Made by a program: the position numbers and the translations under genes
Assembly: GCA_002081555.1 (NCBI GenBank)
Contig: MZNV01001896.1
Span: forward strand, 1 to 47,679
Length of the DNA: 47,679 nt
Direction: 5' to 3'
Source of the DNA: Protostelium mycophagum
Lineage: Eukaryota; Evosea; Variosea; Protosteliida; Protosteliaceae
The notes under the pieces: model-generated
What the model was told of the DNA's origin: nothing
Seen by the model: the letters and a program-made list of their open reading frames with translations, nothing else
Databases searched by the model: none
In this document: piece after piece, positions 1 through 12,894 of the stretch
Position numbering within the stretch: position 1 is the stretch's first letter
Layout: every line of letters starts with the position of its first letter

Positions 1-1553
1 TATTTCTCCATGGTTGATGTCATATTGAATCCGGCGCAGCGACCCATTGGAACGAAGACAAACTTGATCTGTAAATCTCAGTATATTTTTCAGATACCAC
101 GTCTTGATTCTTGTGGTATTCACCCACGCAGCAGACAAGCAAATGCATTGGAGACATATAAATATATATATATATTTTAATCATCTTACCTGTTTTTCAA
201 TGTCTTCTCCTTCCGCCTCCGTCTCGGCTTCGTCTTCCTCCACTTCTGATTTCTCTGAAATCAAGTTAAAGAATGATAAAAAATACCATGAATATAAAAA
301 ATATAAATGTGAATTACCTCGGGCCAGTGCTTGTGTTCGTGTCTCCACCTCGACCTGTTTACTTTTCTTGGAATTTTCTTCGACTTTTTCCTCCTTCTTA
401 TTGAATTGAAACCCAGTGAGCTGTGAGTAGTAGTCTAAATATGCCTCGTTGCTCTCCGTCTTTTCGATTTCAAAATCGTGTTCTATTTTTGGAATCGGCT
501 TGAATGAGTCTTGACTTTTCGGTGAATCTTCCTCAAGATCTTCAGATTTTCTCTTGGGGGTGGTGCTTTGATTTTTCCAAGAATTTTCCTCCAGGGAATC
601 ATCTGATTCGATTTTGGCGGGAAGTTCTTTCGTTTCTTTCGGGGATGTCGTAGTTGATCCATTTTTCTGGGTATTTTTGGAAGGGGTGGCTTTATCTGAG
701 CAGTCGGTCACACCTGCCTCTTTGCATCTGGAGCACGGTCGTCCTGAGAGAAAAATAAATCAAGATATATTGATCATCGGTGATCAAATCGAACTGGTGG
801 AGCTAAGCACCACAATATTCATTCTATTTGTACATGCCTTTTTCTTTTAGTTGACATAAATACTAACACATAGATATTCAGTAAAAAAATTGTCTGTATA
901 AACACACCTCGATCACAAGATAAATGGGATTTGTGACATCGGCCACATGCGGGGAGTTTTGATGTTCTCTTATCAATCTCCATCTGTTGGTCCTTGTCAG
1001 AGCTCTCTTGCATAGGCGAGTTGTCTGGGCTTTCTGGACGAATGGGTGAAGGCATCGATGTTACTTCAGTGTTCTTCTTGATAACTTCTTCATCTGAAGA
1101 GGATTTGTTGTTCTTGGTTTTAGAACGTGATCTAGCCTCCACTTCTCTTAACTTCTTTTGTCTCTTTGATCTGAAATCATCGATCAACGCAGAGAGCTTC
1201 ACAAACAAACACTCACTGTCTTTGTTCTTCCTCGAATTCCTTGTCTGCTTTCTGTTGAATGAGGGCGATAGTCTTCGCCGTCCTTGCGGGTCTCTCCCTT
1301 GACATGTCGAAAAATATTGGACCAGTTCAGTTTTGTCACACGAGATAACACTTGGAGAGGACTCTGGAGTGGAAGGATGTCTACAGACGTCTGCTCCTGT
1401 CAATTAAAATCCAACCCGGAGATCTCCACAGTCGATCAGGACGAAAAATGAGATATCACACCTTTTAATGCTCGGGACAACTCGATGTCTTCAAGATGGG
1501 AGGTGTTTGGATGTTCTTGGGAGAGATGGAGGGTTCCAAGCGTGTTATGCTTC
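1..1553 (-). CDS. Zn2Cys6 (Gal4-type) transcription factor, 3' end outside window
   Basis: Likely a nuclear sequence-specific DNA-binding regulator. The zinc cluster is split by an intron: one exon ends ACGRCHKSHLSCDRG (exon end at 908) and the next begins RPCSRCKEAGVTDC (from 743). Together they give C-x2-C-x6-C-x5-C-x2-C-x7-C, a binuclear Zn2Cys6 cluster. A basic stretch (KRQKKLREVEARSRSK) and Ser/Pro-rich acidic sequence lie upstream; a Lys/Glu-rich acidic region lies downstream. Exons seen: up to 1462 (upstream limit near 1553 uncertain), 1397-908, 743-318, 254-190 and 68-1, with GT/AG junctions that keep frame. The coding sequence runs off the left edge. I could not fix the start codon; an ATG near 1690 is followed almost at once by a stop unless spliced. 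It is divergent from importin-9. The class is best known in fungi and is also reported in amoebozoans. Confidence 0.75.
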
Positions 1554-1934
1554 TCCTACCTCCGTGAAAAATGAAAAACTCCGACTCCCGGTTATCAGTC
1601 GGTTTTCGCTTTTGAAAGACACTCCACCACCGGAAGTCTAAACACTTGTGGTGTTGTTTTGTGTGGTGACCAAATATTAACACGTAAGCTGTCAAACTTC
1701 CATTCCGCCCGATTTGTGCTCATCAGCGAAGGACAACCCTCGATCCAAGCAAAAGAAGATTCACAAGTTACCTTGGGACGATTTATCTTTCAAACCGTTT
1801 CGAAACGGTGGCTCTGCTGTATTCTGGTCAGGATTGCCTGCGACAATGGTGGAGGGTAGTCTCAGTACACTTACGCAATGATTATCATTTCTTCCCGCTT
1901 TCTTTTCCCTTTTAAAGACATCAGATCTTTTGCC
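1554..1934. promoter_or_regulatory. Divergent intergenic region, Zn2Cys6 gene / importin-9
   Basis: About 380 nt between a minus-strand and a plus-strand gene, so it should hold both promoters and 5' leaders. A perfect GAAACGGTTTC-like inverted pair (AAACCGTTTCGAAACGGT) lies near 1793-1810 and could be an operator. No TATA box stands out. The leftmost part may contain an unrecognised first exon of the transcription factor. Confidence 0.35.
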
Positions 1935-4900
1935 ATGACGAGAGAACGCAACGTCCCCGTGGATGCTGCTACTGTGCTAGGACAATTGCAACAGCTCACT
2001 CAATCCGATAACAAGATCAGAAATGCAGCCGAAAGGAACATTCAAGGTCTCTCAGAGAGACCAGGTGCGATGAACCTCTTGTTCTGAAATGAAATATTGA
2101 TGATCATTTAGCCTATGGGGTGGCCCTCTGCCAGATCTCCTTAGATAAACAGATCCCAGTACACTTGAGACAAGTAGGAAGGAGATCATCAAGGGATCAG
2201 CTCTGATCAGTTGATAGTTGGCCATAATAACACTGAAGAATTACGTCAAAAAGCACTGGGACGACCAAAGCGAAGGCTTCACACCGCCTTTAGTGCCCTC
2301 AGAAGATCGTGCCACAATGAAATTGCAACTGCCTCAAGCCCTCGCTGATGAGGTGAAAATTGATCATTCTTCATTGCAAATTACTTCATACATTAAGCAT
2401 TCTTAATGTATTGAATTTCATAGGAAGAAAAAATCAGAACTTCTGCCGCTGTTGCAATCGCAAACATCGCCGCACATGATTGGCCACAAGCATGGCCTTC
2501 TCTTGTCGCAGATCTATTAGATTGTGCAAAGTATGGAGATGTAGCCCCAGATCCATCACAACTCCACAAAGTCTATCTTGCAAAGTGGGTCCTCTTTTGA
2601 AATTTTCATTCTGTATACATAAAATCAAGTGTACAATTGTAGACGTATTTATATTTATTCATTGTAGAGGAGCGATGAAGGCACTGGATTCTTTCTGTGA
2701 CGCAGACAGTATGGGCGATGAGCATGTCTCCCACATCATGTCTTTAGTCATGCCAGAAATGTTTTACATCATGGCCGACAAGCAGGTCACTTACTCTTTA
2801 AATTTATAAATTTCTGAATACGGTAGAAATATTCGATTAAATTCAGGGCTACGGCTATTAGCGTGCTCCACAGCTTGATCACTTGGCTCACCATCATCAA
2901 GACATCACACAAGCGCGAAGTGAAGGTATGTCGTTGTAGATGACGTTGTAGATTGACATTGAGTAGTTTTTCTGGACCAACGTTGCGCCAAAGTTATTCC
3001 CCGTTTTCGCAGAGATTTTATCTGACCAATCAAACGATTTTACTTTACGTATACCAGTCGCTCAGGTGATTATAAATTGAAAGTTCGAAGAATAACCTTG
3101 AGGATTTTCAAAAATTTCCAGGAAGATTCTGACCATTGTAGATGATATTACACATGTTTAACGAGTACCCAAGATCGGCAAAAGGATTCGCACAACCACT
3201 TTTACCTGTTCTCTGGGCTTCTCTTACAGACGGTAATTTCCCATATGTTCGACTTTTCAGTGAAATTTCAGAGAAAGGGAATTGAAATTTCCAGGAGCGA
3301 AATCATACCAGATATTATGTGTAGATGACAATACACTTGATGTGAGTCCATACAACTAGTTATCATTAATATTCAACACAAGAATTTAATTTTCCACGGC
3401 ATATTTTTACCTCTTCTTCATATGAGCCGGAGCTATAAATAGCATGTATGACGATTGTAGATCCCCGCTTGGACTGGTGAAGAGGACGCAGAGGGAGACA
3501 GTGCCGCACCCGCAGTCTATTATTTGTTACTGATACAGCTCATCACCACATTTGCCGAAGACAAGCATTACGCACGTAAGAATCATTCATCTACAATGAC
3601 AGTCAGTGACATCATCAGCGATGATCAGCGGGGGACTTCAGAACTTGGTCTCTGTCTTGTTGGTCTACGCTCAAATGGCTCAATTCCAAGTAGATACCTC
3701 AACTCTTCATGTCATTTTAACCCTTTAATACCCGAATGCGTCTCATCACGTTTCTTACCGCGGGCACAAAGATTTGAGACCTGCATGAAATGCGTGATTT
3801 ACCGATAAGACGCATTCAGGTATTAAAGGGTTAACAAGCAACAGAAAAATCAACCAGAACAACAGAATTATATTTACTAAAATCTAACATAAAATCAGGT
3901 GGAGGAATATGAAGAGGATATTGAAGCCTACGCAGCCAATGAAGTCGAAGAGAATGCAAATCTAGACATAAGGCAATCTGCGATCGACACGATCATGGTC
4001 AGTAATCGATTGCGAATCTGGAGATCTTTCTGAAGAATGACAGCACCTGTCAGAACCTGCCATGTTTGCTGACGGATTATCTGCCATCTTACGTGCATGT
4101 CTCGAAAAATTGAACCAAAACCCAAAGTGAGATCCCATCTAGTTTTATTTCGCGTTAAAATACGTGACAACCACGTTAAGAAGACGATTTTTGATTCTGA
4201 CACGTCACAGTTGGTACACAAAGGAAGCCATCCTGAAAATTCTCGGACTTTTATCGGAAGAATTAATTGCAGCAGGAGGGGGGCAACAATTATTATCCAT
4301 CATCACCGCAGAGACACAATCAGGTCTGTCTTGTTGTAGTCGTTATTATTATCCTATTTTTTATAAATAAAACTGACTGGTTGTAGACGCACCTATATTG
4401 AAGGGAAGGGCAATGTTGTCCAGCTCCAAGTTTGCAGAGATATTTCCCGCCGACGGTATTTTGGTCTTATTCCATTTAGCCGCATCGGCGTGAGTTTTAA
4501 TGTTTACGTCAATTGATATTTTATTTGTAGAGGTTATTTGCAATGGATATGTTTGCTCTGCCGCAGTGCACTTGATGCATTATTGTCTTTCAAATGTTTA
4601 GATATTTGAGACAGCATCAAAATATCATTGCGTTCTGGTGAATGTGCACACTGGTGTTGCGATAACAACCCTTCATCAGGATATGATAATTCGAAATTTC
4701 ACTGAAATCTCCAGTTTGGGTTCTGAGAATTTGATCTTGGCGATGAACGCTTGCCAGTGCATCTCCAATTTATCTGCCAAAATTGACAGCAGCTCCATTC
4801 CCCAGATCACTGCTGAGCTTGAGGCGGCTCTTCCCGGTATTTTGAATATTCTATCCAAGTCAGGGTGAGTCCCACGAAATTTCCATGAGATTTCATCATC

Positions 4901-7173
4901 ATCTGACGCATCTGCAACGATTTTAATTGTTTTGTATTTATATGCGTGTACAATGGAACTTTTAACTGCGAAGATTCATGTAGACAGAGACAACACGGTA
5001 CATATAGTGTTGGAGTGTTTAAATGGCTTTGTGGGCATCGACCAATCTACAACCGCAAGATGGATTGAGAGGGGTCTGACCCCCAAGCTGGGAGAGGTGT
5101 GGGAGGTGAGACATCATATATAAGTTTCACGTGACGTCATGTCTGGGGAATGCGCAAATAGAAGTTACAGATCCAAATTGCTGAATGATTCAGAAACACG
5201 GTAGAGATCCAATGATCGGCCCCCTCATGTCCGAGATCATGGGCACTCTAGCCGCAAACCCGTAAGCAGATCGAAACTTTGTGCCGGCACAAATGACTGA
5301 TCCGTTGTAGTGAGGGCTCTGCCTCGTTCCAAAACTTTATGGCCGTACCTATATCCTCCATATTGTCAAACCCAGAGGATACCGGCAACGACATGAAAAT
5401 GGTATGATCGTCATCCTTTCATCCAAATCTTGTATAGAAATCACAAAAGAAACACGCCGTAAAAATCCACAAAAAACACCAGAAGAATGCATCTTCGCGG
5501 CAAATCCGTGAAAGACTTACGCACTGCGGCAGAGCCGCAAGTAGAGTCAATAAAAACAAACGCTGACACCAAAACATAACTGGGCAATACCTATTTCACA
5601 TTTGAACGACGTGACAGGCCAGTCTCACCGTGTTGCGCGAGATAATACAAAAGGCACCACAACTGCAGGAGAGGTTCTTCCAATCTGTCGTGCCACCTCT
5701 CTTGTCCTTTTTGCTGAGATCACAAGAATCCTCCGGATATATCACCGAAGGATCTGGTGTATTATTGGCATTTATTCACAAGTTACCGGCACAAATCGTT
5801 GAGACGTGAGTTTTTCTGGAATATTCTGGAAATATTCCGTGAAAGTTCGAGTGCTGAAATACGGCAGAAAGATTGATGGAAACAACACAGTGTTGCAAGT
5901 GATGTTGAGATTTATCTCTGACACATTGTCCAATGATAATGACATCACTGTCATCTGTGCCGGCACACTCATCTCCGCCATCATTTGGAGGGTAATCAAT
6001 CTTTTGTTGCTCCAAACTGAGATATCGACAGTTGTCATCACACATCACAGATATTCTGGAGAGCGTAGTTACCGCCGTGGTCATGCGTTTGCGTACCGCG
6101 AGACTCCCTTCCCTGATCCAGTCTCTTGTCCTCGTCCTCGCCAGACTTTTGTATGTTCAGCCCATTGAGGTGAAATTTCACCGAAATCTCGGGGTCTCAC
6201 CGTTGTAGGTGTCCACCTTCTTATCAAAAATCCCATTCACACCCACCCCGGACTACAAACAAGCCAACGCGCTGGAATTTGTACTCTATATTTGGACCAA
6301 AAATTCCGAGGACTATATCGGAGAGTATCCCCTGAAAGTTTTGTGAGAATTCTTCGCTGTAAACGCAGTTGTAGATTGATATTTTGCAGGACCTTGTCTC
6401 TGGCCAAATTATTTGATACCCTCGGGGCCAACCTTGATTCTGTACAAGCTGTCGGGGACGTCGACAATTCTCAGGTAGGATAGTCTTCCGAAAAACCTCA
6501 CTATGAAATGGTCAAAACGTCCATTGTAGATACCGATGACGTGTCACAGGATGTCGACACCATAGTGACGAGGTCCAAGGCCAGAACAGCCAAGAAGAAG
6601 GTTCAGATGATCGGAATGAGGGACAAGATATTCAGGGTCATATTACAAGAGTATGATGTCATACTCGAACAGAAGAATTTTGGTGAGGAAGGTGAAGAGG
6701 ATGAGGTGAGATATCTGCATTTTTTTGTGCTTTTCTGGTGTAAATTCAAGAATGCATAAAACACTCGACATCGAGTTGATGATGCGCCAGGACGAAGAAG
6801 ATGAGGGAGAGGACAGCTTCGCAAAGTTTGTCAGTGAGATGGGATTGCCCTCCTCGAAAAGTATGCTTCAATTTGGGATTTATCCCTGAGCTGATGTAAA
6901 CAGGTCCCTTCATGGATGCCGATCTCTTTAACGACGATGATGATGCTCTTGGCGCTCTCGATGAGGTGAAATGTCATCAAGTTTCTTGCTTCTTTTCCTG
7001 AAAACATCTAGATCTTGGCAAGAGAAGACCCCTTGTCAACAACGAACCTTGAGGAGTGGATCCCACAATGGTTCAAGGGCCTTTTACAACGAGACCAGCC
7101 ATTGTTCCTGAATTTGGCGGGAAAAATGAACCCTCAACAACAAGCCTCCCTCAGAGCTATTGTCGAGAAGTAG
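1935..7173 (+). CDS. IPO9: Importin-9-like karyopherin beta
   Basis: Nuclear transport receptor of the importin-9 type; in animals this family carries H2A-H2B histones and actin and binds RanGTP. The first exon begins MTRERNVPVDAATVLGQL, followed by the importin-beta N-terminal pattern LAIITLKNYVKKHW and WPQAWPSLVADLL. Later exons give the family's acidic insert (VEEYEEDIEAYAANEVEEN), RTRSK-like basic segment (VTRSKARTAKKK), acidic C-terminal runs (EEGEEDE, FNDDDDALGALDE) and the ending EILAREDPLSTTNLEEWIPQ, which parallels the DPLYQIDLQAYL tail of animal importin-9. Stop is TAG at 7171. HEAT repeats are spread over roughly 20 exons; most introns are 45-110 nt. One intron (about 3695-3899) is longer because it holds a MITE, and another (about 5403-5600) holds a hairpin repeat. 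I did not resolve every splice site between 3.3 and 6.5 kb. Confidence 0.85.
3717..3834. mobile_element. piggyBac-type MITE, 110 bp plus TTAA duplication
   Basis: Near-perfect terminal inverted repeats: CCCTTTAATACCCGAATGCG on the left (from 3721) and its complement CGCATTCAGGTATTAAAGGG on the right (to 3830), flanked on each side by TTAA. The TTAA target duplication and termini starting CCC are the hallmark of piggyBac elements. There is no coding capacity, so this is a non-autonomous MITE. It sits wholly inside an importin-9 intron and should be removed by splicing. The arms differ at only about one position over 23 bases, which suggests a fairly recent insertion. Confidence 0.85.
5525..5539. 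repeat. Short hairpin repeat (GCGGC-AGA-GCCGC)
   Basis: Perfect inverted repeat TGCGGC-AGA-GCCGCA in an importin-9 intron. The same stem with the same three-base loop recurs at 24795-24807 (opposite orientation) and 25389-25401 (ACGGC-AGA-GCCGT) in WDR70 introns. Confidence 0.5.
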
Positions 7174-7310
7174 AGACACACAATAAACTTGTTCCTCGAG
7201 TCATTTTCGATCTAATTGAACCAAAATGATTCAGAGGACAAACCCTAAAACCTTCCCAAAATTTGTTTTCACATTTTTCTGCCTGAAATTTATTTTTTGA
7301 TCTTCACGAC

Positions 7311-10300
7311 ATGAACGATGGAAGAGTATCAAAGTTAGCTCGTTTTAACGCGCCAAGAACTCTCACCGAAGGGGCACGTCTCAGGTTGTGCACAGAATTG
7401 ATAGGAATTGGCATTGTGCTGAAACATTGATTAGAATCATTTTGTCTCAACAACCCGATGTAAATAAGATTCCGTCTTTGATCACATCTCTCAAGGGCGA
7501 TGAAAAGTTATTGGCCAAGCAGTGCCTCACTAAATTTTTAGATCACAAAGAGGTGGGTTAACAGTGCAACATTATTGCTCAATGAATACGTTGACACGTG
7601 AATATTGTTAGTTCACATTTCTAATCGGTCCAAACATCTCTGTCTCAATGATCAGAATCGAAAAGTCTGCCTGCGATCCACATCAACCAAAATGATTATG
7701 TCACCTTTCATGATGATCCCTCGAACAAAAGATGACGAACAATAGAGACAGGAGTATATGACAGACATACAATTATTGTCTATATTGAGAGGGGAATTAG
7801 CCAATAATTCGCCACAAGAAGTTCTCGCCGCTCTTGATGCAGAAATCAATTCACAACAGTAAGTCTATATTTAAAGAGTCATACTGCCAAAATAATAACA
7901 AAACGTATAATTAATATTATTCAACCACAAAAAACACTTATTATTGGTTTTATACACAGCTGACGCTGGAATATTTATTTTTGATTAGAATAAAAGAATG
8001 ACACTTGTTCAGGGCAAGCACAAATATAAATTGGGATGACGTGGACGATATCCCCTTCACACAGCTGGAACAAGAAGCCAGAAATTCAAACAATTTTCTT
8101 TCCTCAGGGAAAGAGGGTCAGAAAAGGCAAAAAATACACCAAGGTATTTCCTGGAATTTGAAGTCCTCGATCTACAACGACCATGCGATTTTTATAATCA
8201 TTATTTTATTTTTATCTCTTCAGATCCACAAAATCCGGAAATTTCCACAAAAATTCCACAAGACACTATGAGCCAGACAATAAGCACAGTAAAAACACAG
8301 CCATCTAACAGGTTATTATATTTTATGCCGTTGTAGACACTCAAATAAACAGTTTTTCCGTATATCAAGCAGGAAGCAGCATGAGAAATTTGGGTGGAAA
8401 TTTGGGTGGAATTTCGATGAATAATACGAGAATGTCGAGTCCTCTGAGCAACAACTTGGTCTCATCGGTATGTCTTTTACAATTTTTATGCAGAGTTTGA
8501 GATTTGTCAAAGTGGAGTTTTATCTTGCGGCTTATACGTAAATAGAGATGTTGTATTGGTACTGTCTGCTTTTGTGAAAGGTGGCCTCCTGCAAATAAAA
8601 TATAATTTATTTTCAGAAGGAAGAAACTTCACATCGCAATGTATTGTTCGCCTAAAATCACGATGTTGTATATTTTATAATTTTATCATAAAGTAATATG
8701 AATAGAAGGGTCAAATAGTCATACCCCCAGCACAAAGAGTCTCGAACCATGCCCCGAGGACCCCGTCACAAATATTTGCTCTGTCACAAAACAATGCCAC
8801 GTCACAAAAAAATATGCCTTCACATCATGTCACGCCTCAACAAAATACCATGGTTTCACAACACATGATGTCTCAAACAATTGGAACGATATCTCAAGAA
8901 GAAATTTCGTCGACGTTGATACCGTCTCAAATGATTGAGACGGAGCCGACACAAGACACGGTACGAGACCCAAAAATTAGTTCAACTGATTTCTGACAGA
9001 CTACAACGAACCTTCCCTCCCCTCCCCCCCGACCATATGTCCCCCTGGCTCCCATAAAATCAAATTCTCCGCATTTTGTACAGATCCTATCTGCGGTAAA
9101 ACATTACCCGGCCGGGCTGACTACACAAGAGCTGGGGGCACTATTAGTCGGGAACTCAAAAATGTCTGATTACAAAAATAGACCACACTATAAATCATGC
9201 CCTGGCGCGGGGGAGACCAAGATAAGGTGAAATCTTGGTGAAATTTCATGGATGGCTGGAGTTGTGAGAAATTTCTGAGGAATTTCAGGAACCAAGAAGC
9301 TGGTTATCTCATCGAAAAACAATTTCTCAAGCGGGAAATTTCCACGAAAAAGCTTGAAATTACGGAGGCAGGGGAGGACGTTCTATGGAACGCAGAGAAT
9401 CCACAAGATGCTCCACCATCTACAACTCAATCTACACCGACTACACCCCCACCATCCTTCCCCTCTAACTTGACCCCGGCAGGTCCGTCTACAACGAGTC
9501 TCGGGGATCCCGTAACCCCGAACAAACTGATGAGTCCCAAAAAGATGAAACAGGCCAGTTTATTTACGACGGGTACAAAGAACAACAGGACACTAGCACC
9601 AAGTATACAGGTCCCCGTTCCTCCAAAGTATGTAACATTTTACAATCTCGAGAAGTATTCAAATGAACGGATTATTAGAAAAGAAATTTACTTATTGGTG
9701 TTAAATATTGAAAGGAGCGTCACCTTGGCCGAAGATAGAAAAGAGCAGGCAGAGCCGACTATCATCGCCGCAGGTGGAAAATTCGTGAGAATTTCTGACG
9801 TGGACAAGCCTTCCCCAGGGTTCGTTGGGACAGGTTCTGGGAATAATAATGTCAATATGATTAGCTTAAGCAGCATGAGAAGACCGGACCAAATGGTTTG
9901 AAATTTCAAAAATGATTCATCGTTTGTGTCTGTGAAATTTCCTGAAAAACTCATTTACGAAATGTTCATGATCACAAAGATGATGACGTGTGTTTAGGCG
10001 TCGACTTCGGGTTTCAATCGAATGGGAACCCCCTCCAACCTGTCCTCCACTCCCGGTGGCTTTTCCTCTCGTAACCTCAGCGGACCACTTTCCCGCCCCG
10101 GCTTAAATTCAAATTTCAATACGGGACTCCCCACCACAGAAGTGACCGTTGTAGAAGAAGCTCCGGAGCCTGTTTTGAACTTGTCCGATGAGCAGAAGAG
10201 AGTTATGTCCCTTGCTATAGAGGGAAAATCTTTCTACCTGACCGGAGCTGCTGGGACAGGTGGGTTTCTACATGGCTGTTGTAGATGTCCATTTTTAAAG

Positions 10301-12365
10301 ATATTTCTTGAGATATCTTTAGACGACAAAAATGGCTGAAGAATGTGTCGTTGTAGATTGAGATTTTCAGGAAAATCGTATCTGTTGGGCCAGATAATAA
10401 GAACACTGAAGAGATTGAACGGCCATGACGCGGTATTTATCACCGCTTCCACCGGCATTGCTGCATGCAACATCGGTATCCCTCGTTGTAGATGAATATT
10501 CACTTATTTCTGCAGGTGGTTCCACGATACATTCTTTCTCTGGCTTTGGAATAGGTAACTCTTCTGAACAACCGTGAACACTCACGGTAACTACCGGAGA
10601 ACTTCTGTACTGACATTTGAATCATCAGAATATAAAAAATACTAAATTCCATCGAAATTTCGATGAAATATCGCTGAAAGTTGAAGGTGATAAAGCCCCG
10701 GAAGTCCTAGTTGGGATGGTGGAGGCAAATAATAATTCCAAGAGAAGGTGGAATCAGTGCCAAGTGTTAGTTTTGGACGAAATTTCGATGATTTCTGCGG
10801 ATTTATTCGACAAGTTGGAATATGTCGCACGACAAGTCAGAAAAGACGAATCCCCTTTTGGAGGTGAAATTTCAACGAATTTTCACCACTCTGGGAGTTG
10901 TGGAAATTTCGATGAAAGTTGAAATGTCTAGGAATCCAAGTGATTTTGTGTGGGGATTTTTTCCAGCTTCCTCCAGTAGAGCAGAGCAGAGCAGTACAAT
11001 TCTGTTTTGAGGCAAAATCATGGCCGAGTGTAGTTACCTGCAGTGTGCAGTTGGAAAAAGTAAGATCAGTTGTGCGATATCTGTCATATCTATCCTTGTT
11101 TACTGCGATTATTCCAGTATTTTTATTTATATATTTATTTTATTATTTATTTATTTATTTTGTTCTTGAGAGATTTTCTGATCCTTCATCATCAGGTATT
11201 CAGACAGCCCGATCCCACTTTTGCCTCTATGCTTAACGAGGTAATTCTCTCCATCTACAACGACATCTACACCTCCGTAGAAGGACTCATTTTCATTTTA
11301 ATTGATTACAAAAATCAGGTCAGGATTGGGAAATTGTCTGAAAGGACGATAAAGACATTGGAGGCTTTGAGCAAAAAAAAACTGGATCTGGAGAATGGAA
11401 TCGAACCCACACATCTATGTACGTGTCCCAATCTCAGTTCTATTTTTAGATATTCATCTAGAAATCTCAGAAAAATTGCGGAAAACTCATGGAAATTTAG
11501 ATCCCAGAAAAAATCAAGTCGAAGAGCAAAACAACAGAAGACTTGCAGAATTGAAAGGCGAAACCTTTCGCGCAGTCTGCGAAGATCATTCTAAATTTGG
11601 CAACAGCGGCCATCTCAACATGCTCGAGAAAAATTGTCCCGCACCTGGAGTCTTGGAGCTAAAAATAGATGCACAGGTCATATTGCTCAGGTGCGTCTCA
11701 ACATAAATTCTCCACGAAATTTCATCTGATATTTCACAGAAATCTCAGTTTCGATAAAGACTTGGTGAACGGAGCTAAAGGGGTCGTGATAGGATTCGAA
11801 GAGAAGGAGGAGAAAGGCTCCACAACTCTTGTCATGTGTCCCATCATAAAGGTACGTTCACGTTAATTTACGCGGGAGATCTACGGATGTTAACGTGGCG
11901 ACAGTTCAGCACTCGAGGAACGGAGACCATAAGAACGATTTCTCGAGAAGAATGGCATGTAGAGGTATTATCTTCTCAAAATCCTCCGATTTATTAATGA
12001 TTTTTAAATTATTTCAGTCTGGTGGGCAGGTGATGGCTACCAGAAAGCAATTCCCACTTAATTTGGCCTGGGCCCTCAGTATTCACAAGAGCCAAGGGAT
12101 GACAATACTGCGGGTGGTAATCTCTATGGATGGAATATTTGAGGCTGGACAGGTAAATTCGTATTTATAAAATTGTGCTGAAGCTTCACAGGCTTATGTG
12201 GCACTGTCCAGAGCCGTAAGCTTGGACGGACTACAACTGGTTAATTTCTCACCGAGATCGATCAGAGCACATGAGAGAGTGGTTTTATTCTACCAAAAAC
12301 TATCGCAGAATAACTGGTTGAATTCTGAAGCAGCAAAGTCTATGCAAATAAAAGCTGAAGAATGA
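7311..12365 (+). CDS. PIF1: PIF1-family DNA helicase with long N-terminal extension
   Basis: 5'-to-3' superfamily 1B helicase acting at telomeres, G-quadruplexes, stalled forks and possibly mitochondrial DNA. The core starts near LNLSDEQKRVMSLAIEGKSF (about 10175). It has motif I GAAGTGKSYLL (split by an intron), Ia ITASTGIAACNIGG, II LVLDEISMI, the PIF1 signature region DLFDKLEYVARQVR, III GDFFQLPPV, NGAKGVVIGF, V LNLAWALSIHKSQGMT and VI AYVALSRAVSL. The end is KSMQIKAEE with TGA at 12363. Upstream exons stay in frame from ATG 7311 and encode an unrecognised helical segment (RIILSQQPDVNKIPSLITSL), a Gln/Ser/Thr-rich linker, then a winged-helix-like module near 9060-9390 (HYPAGLTTQELGALLV ... 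KLEITEAGEDVL). The gene could instead be two genes, but phases match across every junction checked. About 9629-9715 is either an in-frame intron or coding. Confidence 0.8.
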
Positions 12366-12409
12366 AATATCTCTATTGCACAGCATCTCGATAAAAATTA
12401 GAATTTATC

Positions 12410-12894
12410 TTAAAAAATAGCAAATTTATTATTTGCTGTTGAGGCGGAGATACGGGAAGATGGAATCTGGTCGAATATATTTTCTTTCTTCTTCTCTGCA
12501 ATCACTTCTACAACGTATCATTTTTGGCAGAATTGCAAAGCCTTTTTAGCAGTCTGGAGAGTGTGCTCGTAGGTAAATACATGCTATCTACCTTTTGGTT
12601 GAGGGATCATTACTTCATCGTCAGAGTCACTTAAAACCAACCTCAGCGGTGATACTTTCTTCTCTCTTTCTTCACTGCAAGATTTTACTTCAGATCAAAA
12701 ATGTCGAAAACCGACCTGCCAAAATTCAAATCTAAATGTGAGTCTTGAGATTCAGGAGTTGTAAACACAGTTGTAGACGATATAGGGGATGGATCTTCCA
12801 CCTTCCGTATTTTCTTCTCGGGCTTGACCAGATCCTTCTCTAGAATATCGTCTATTGATTGCTCTTCTTCACTATCTACAACTCTCATTATCAT
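12410..12894 (-). CDS. Small acidic protein of unknown function
   Basis: Not recognised. Three exons with consistent phases give about 118 residues: MIMRVVDSEEEQSIDDILEK at the start, a middle rich in Ser/Thr/Pro, LRLVLSDSDDEVMIPQPKEV, and the end SASTANNKFAIF before TAA (12412-12410). The sequence is charged, lacks membrane segments and is probably disordered. SDSDDE looks like a CK2 site. Introns are about 12712-12685 and 12588-12515. The terminal KFAIF is a short hydrophobic tail after a charged body and could be a docking peptide. It lies between convergent PIF1 (44 nt from its stop) and the Artemis gene on the same strand, so a role in genome maintenance is conceivable but rests only on position. 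Confidence 0.6.

Noticed and set aside
4097-4370. Plus-strand open frames of 68-80 codons within importin-9
   Set aside because: They cross intron sequence and conflict with the importin-9 frame; no start context or family support.
9629-9715. Possible extra domain in PIF1 encoded by 29 in-frame codons
   Set aside because: The stretch begins GTATGT and ends AAAG before GAGC and is AT-rich, so it is more likely an intron whose length happens to be a multiple of three.
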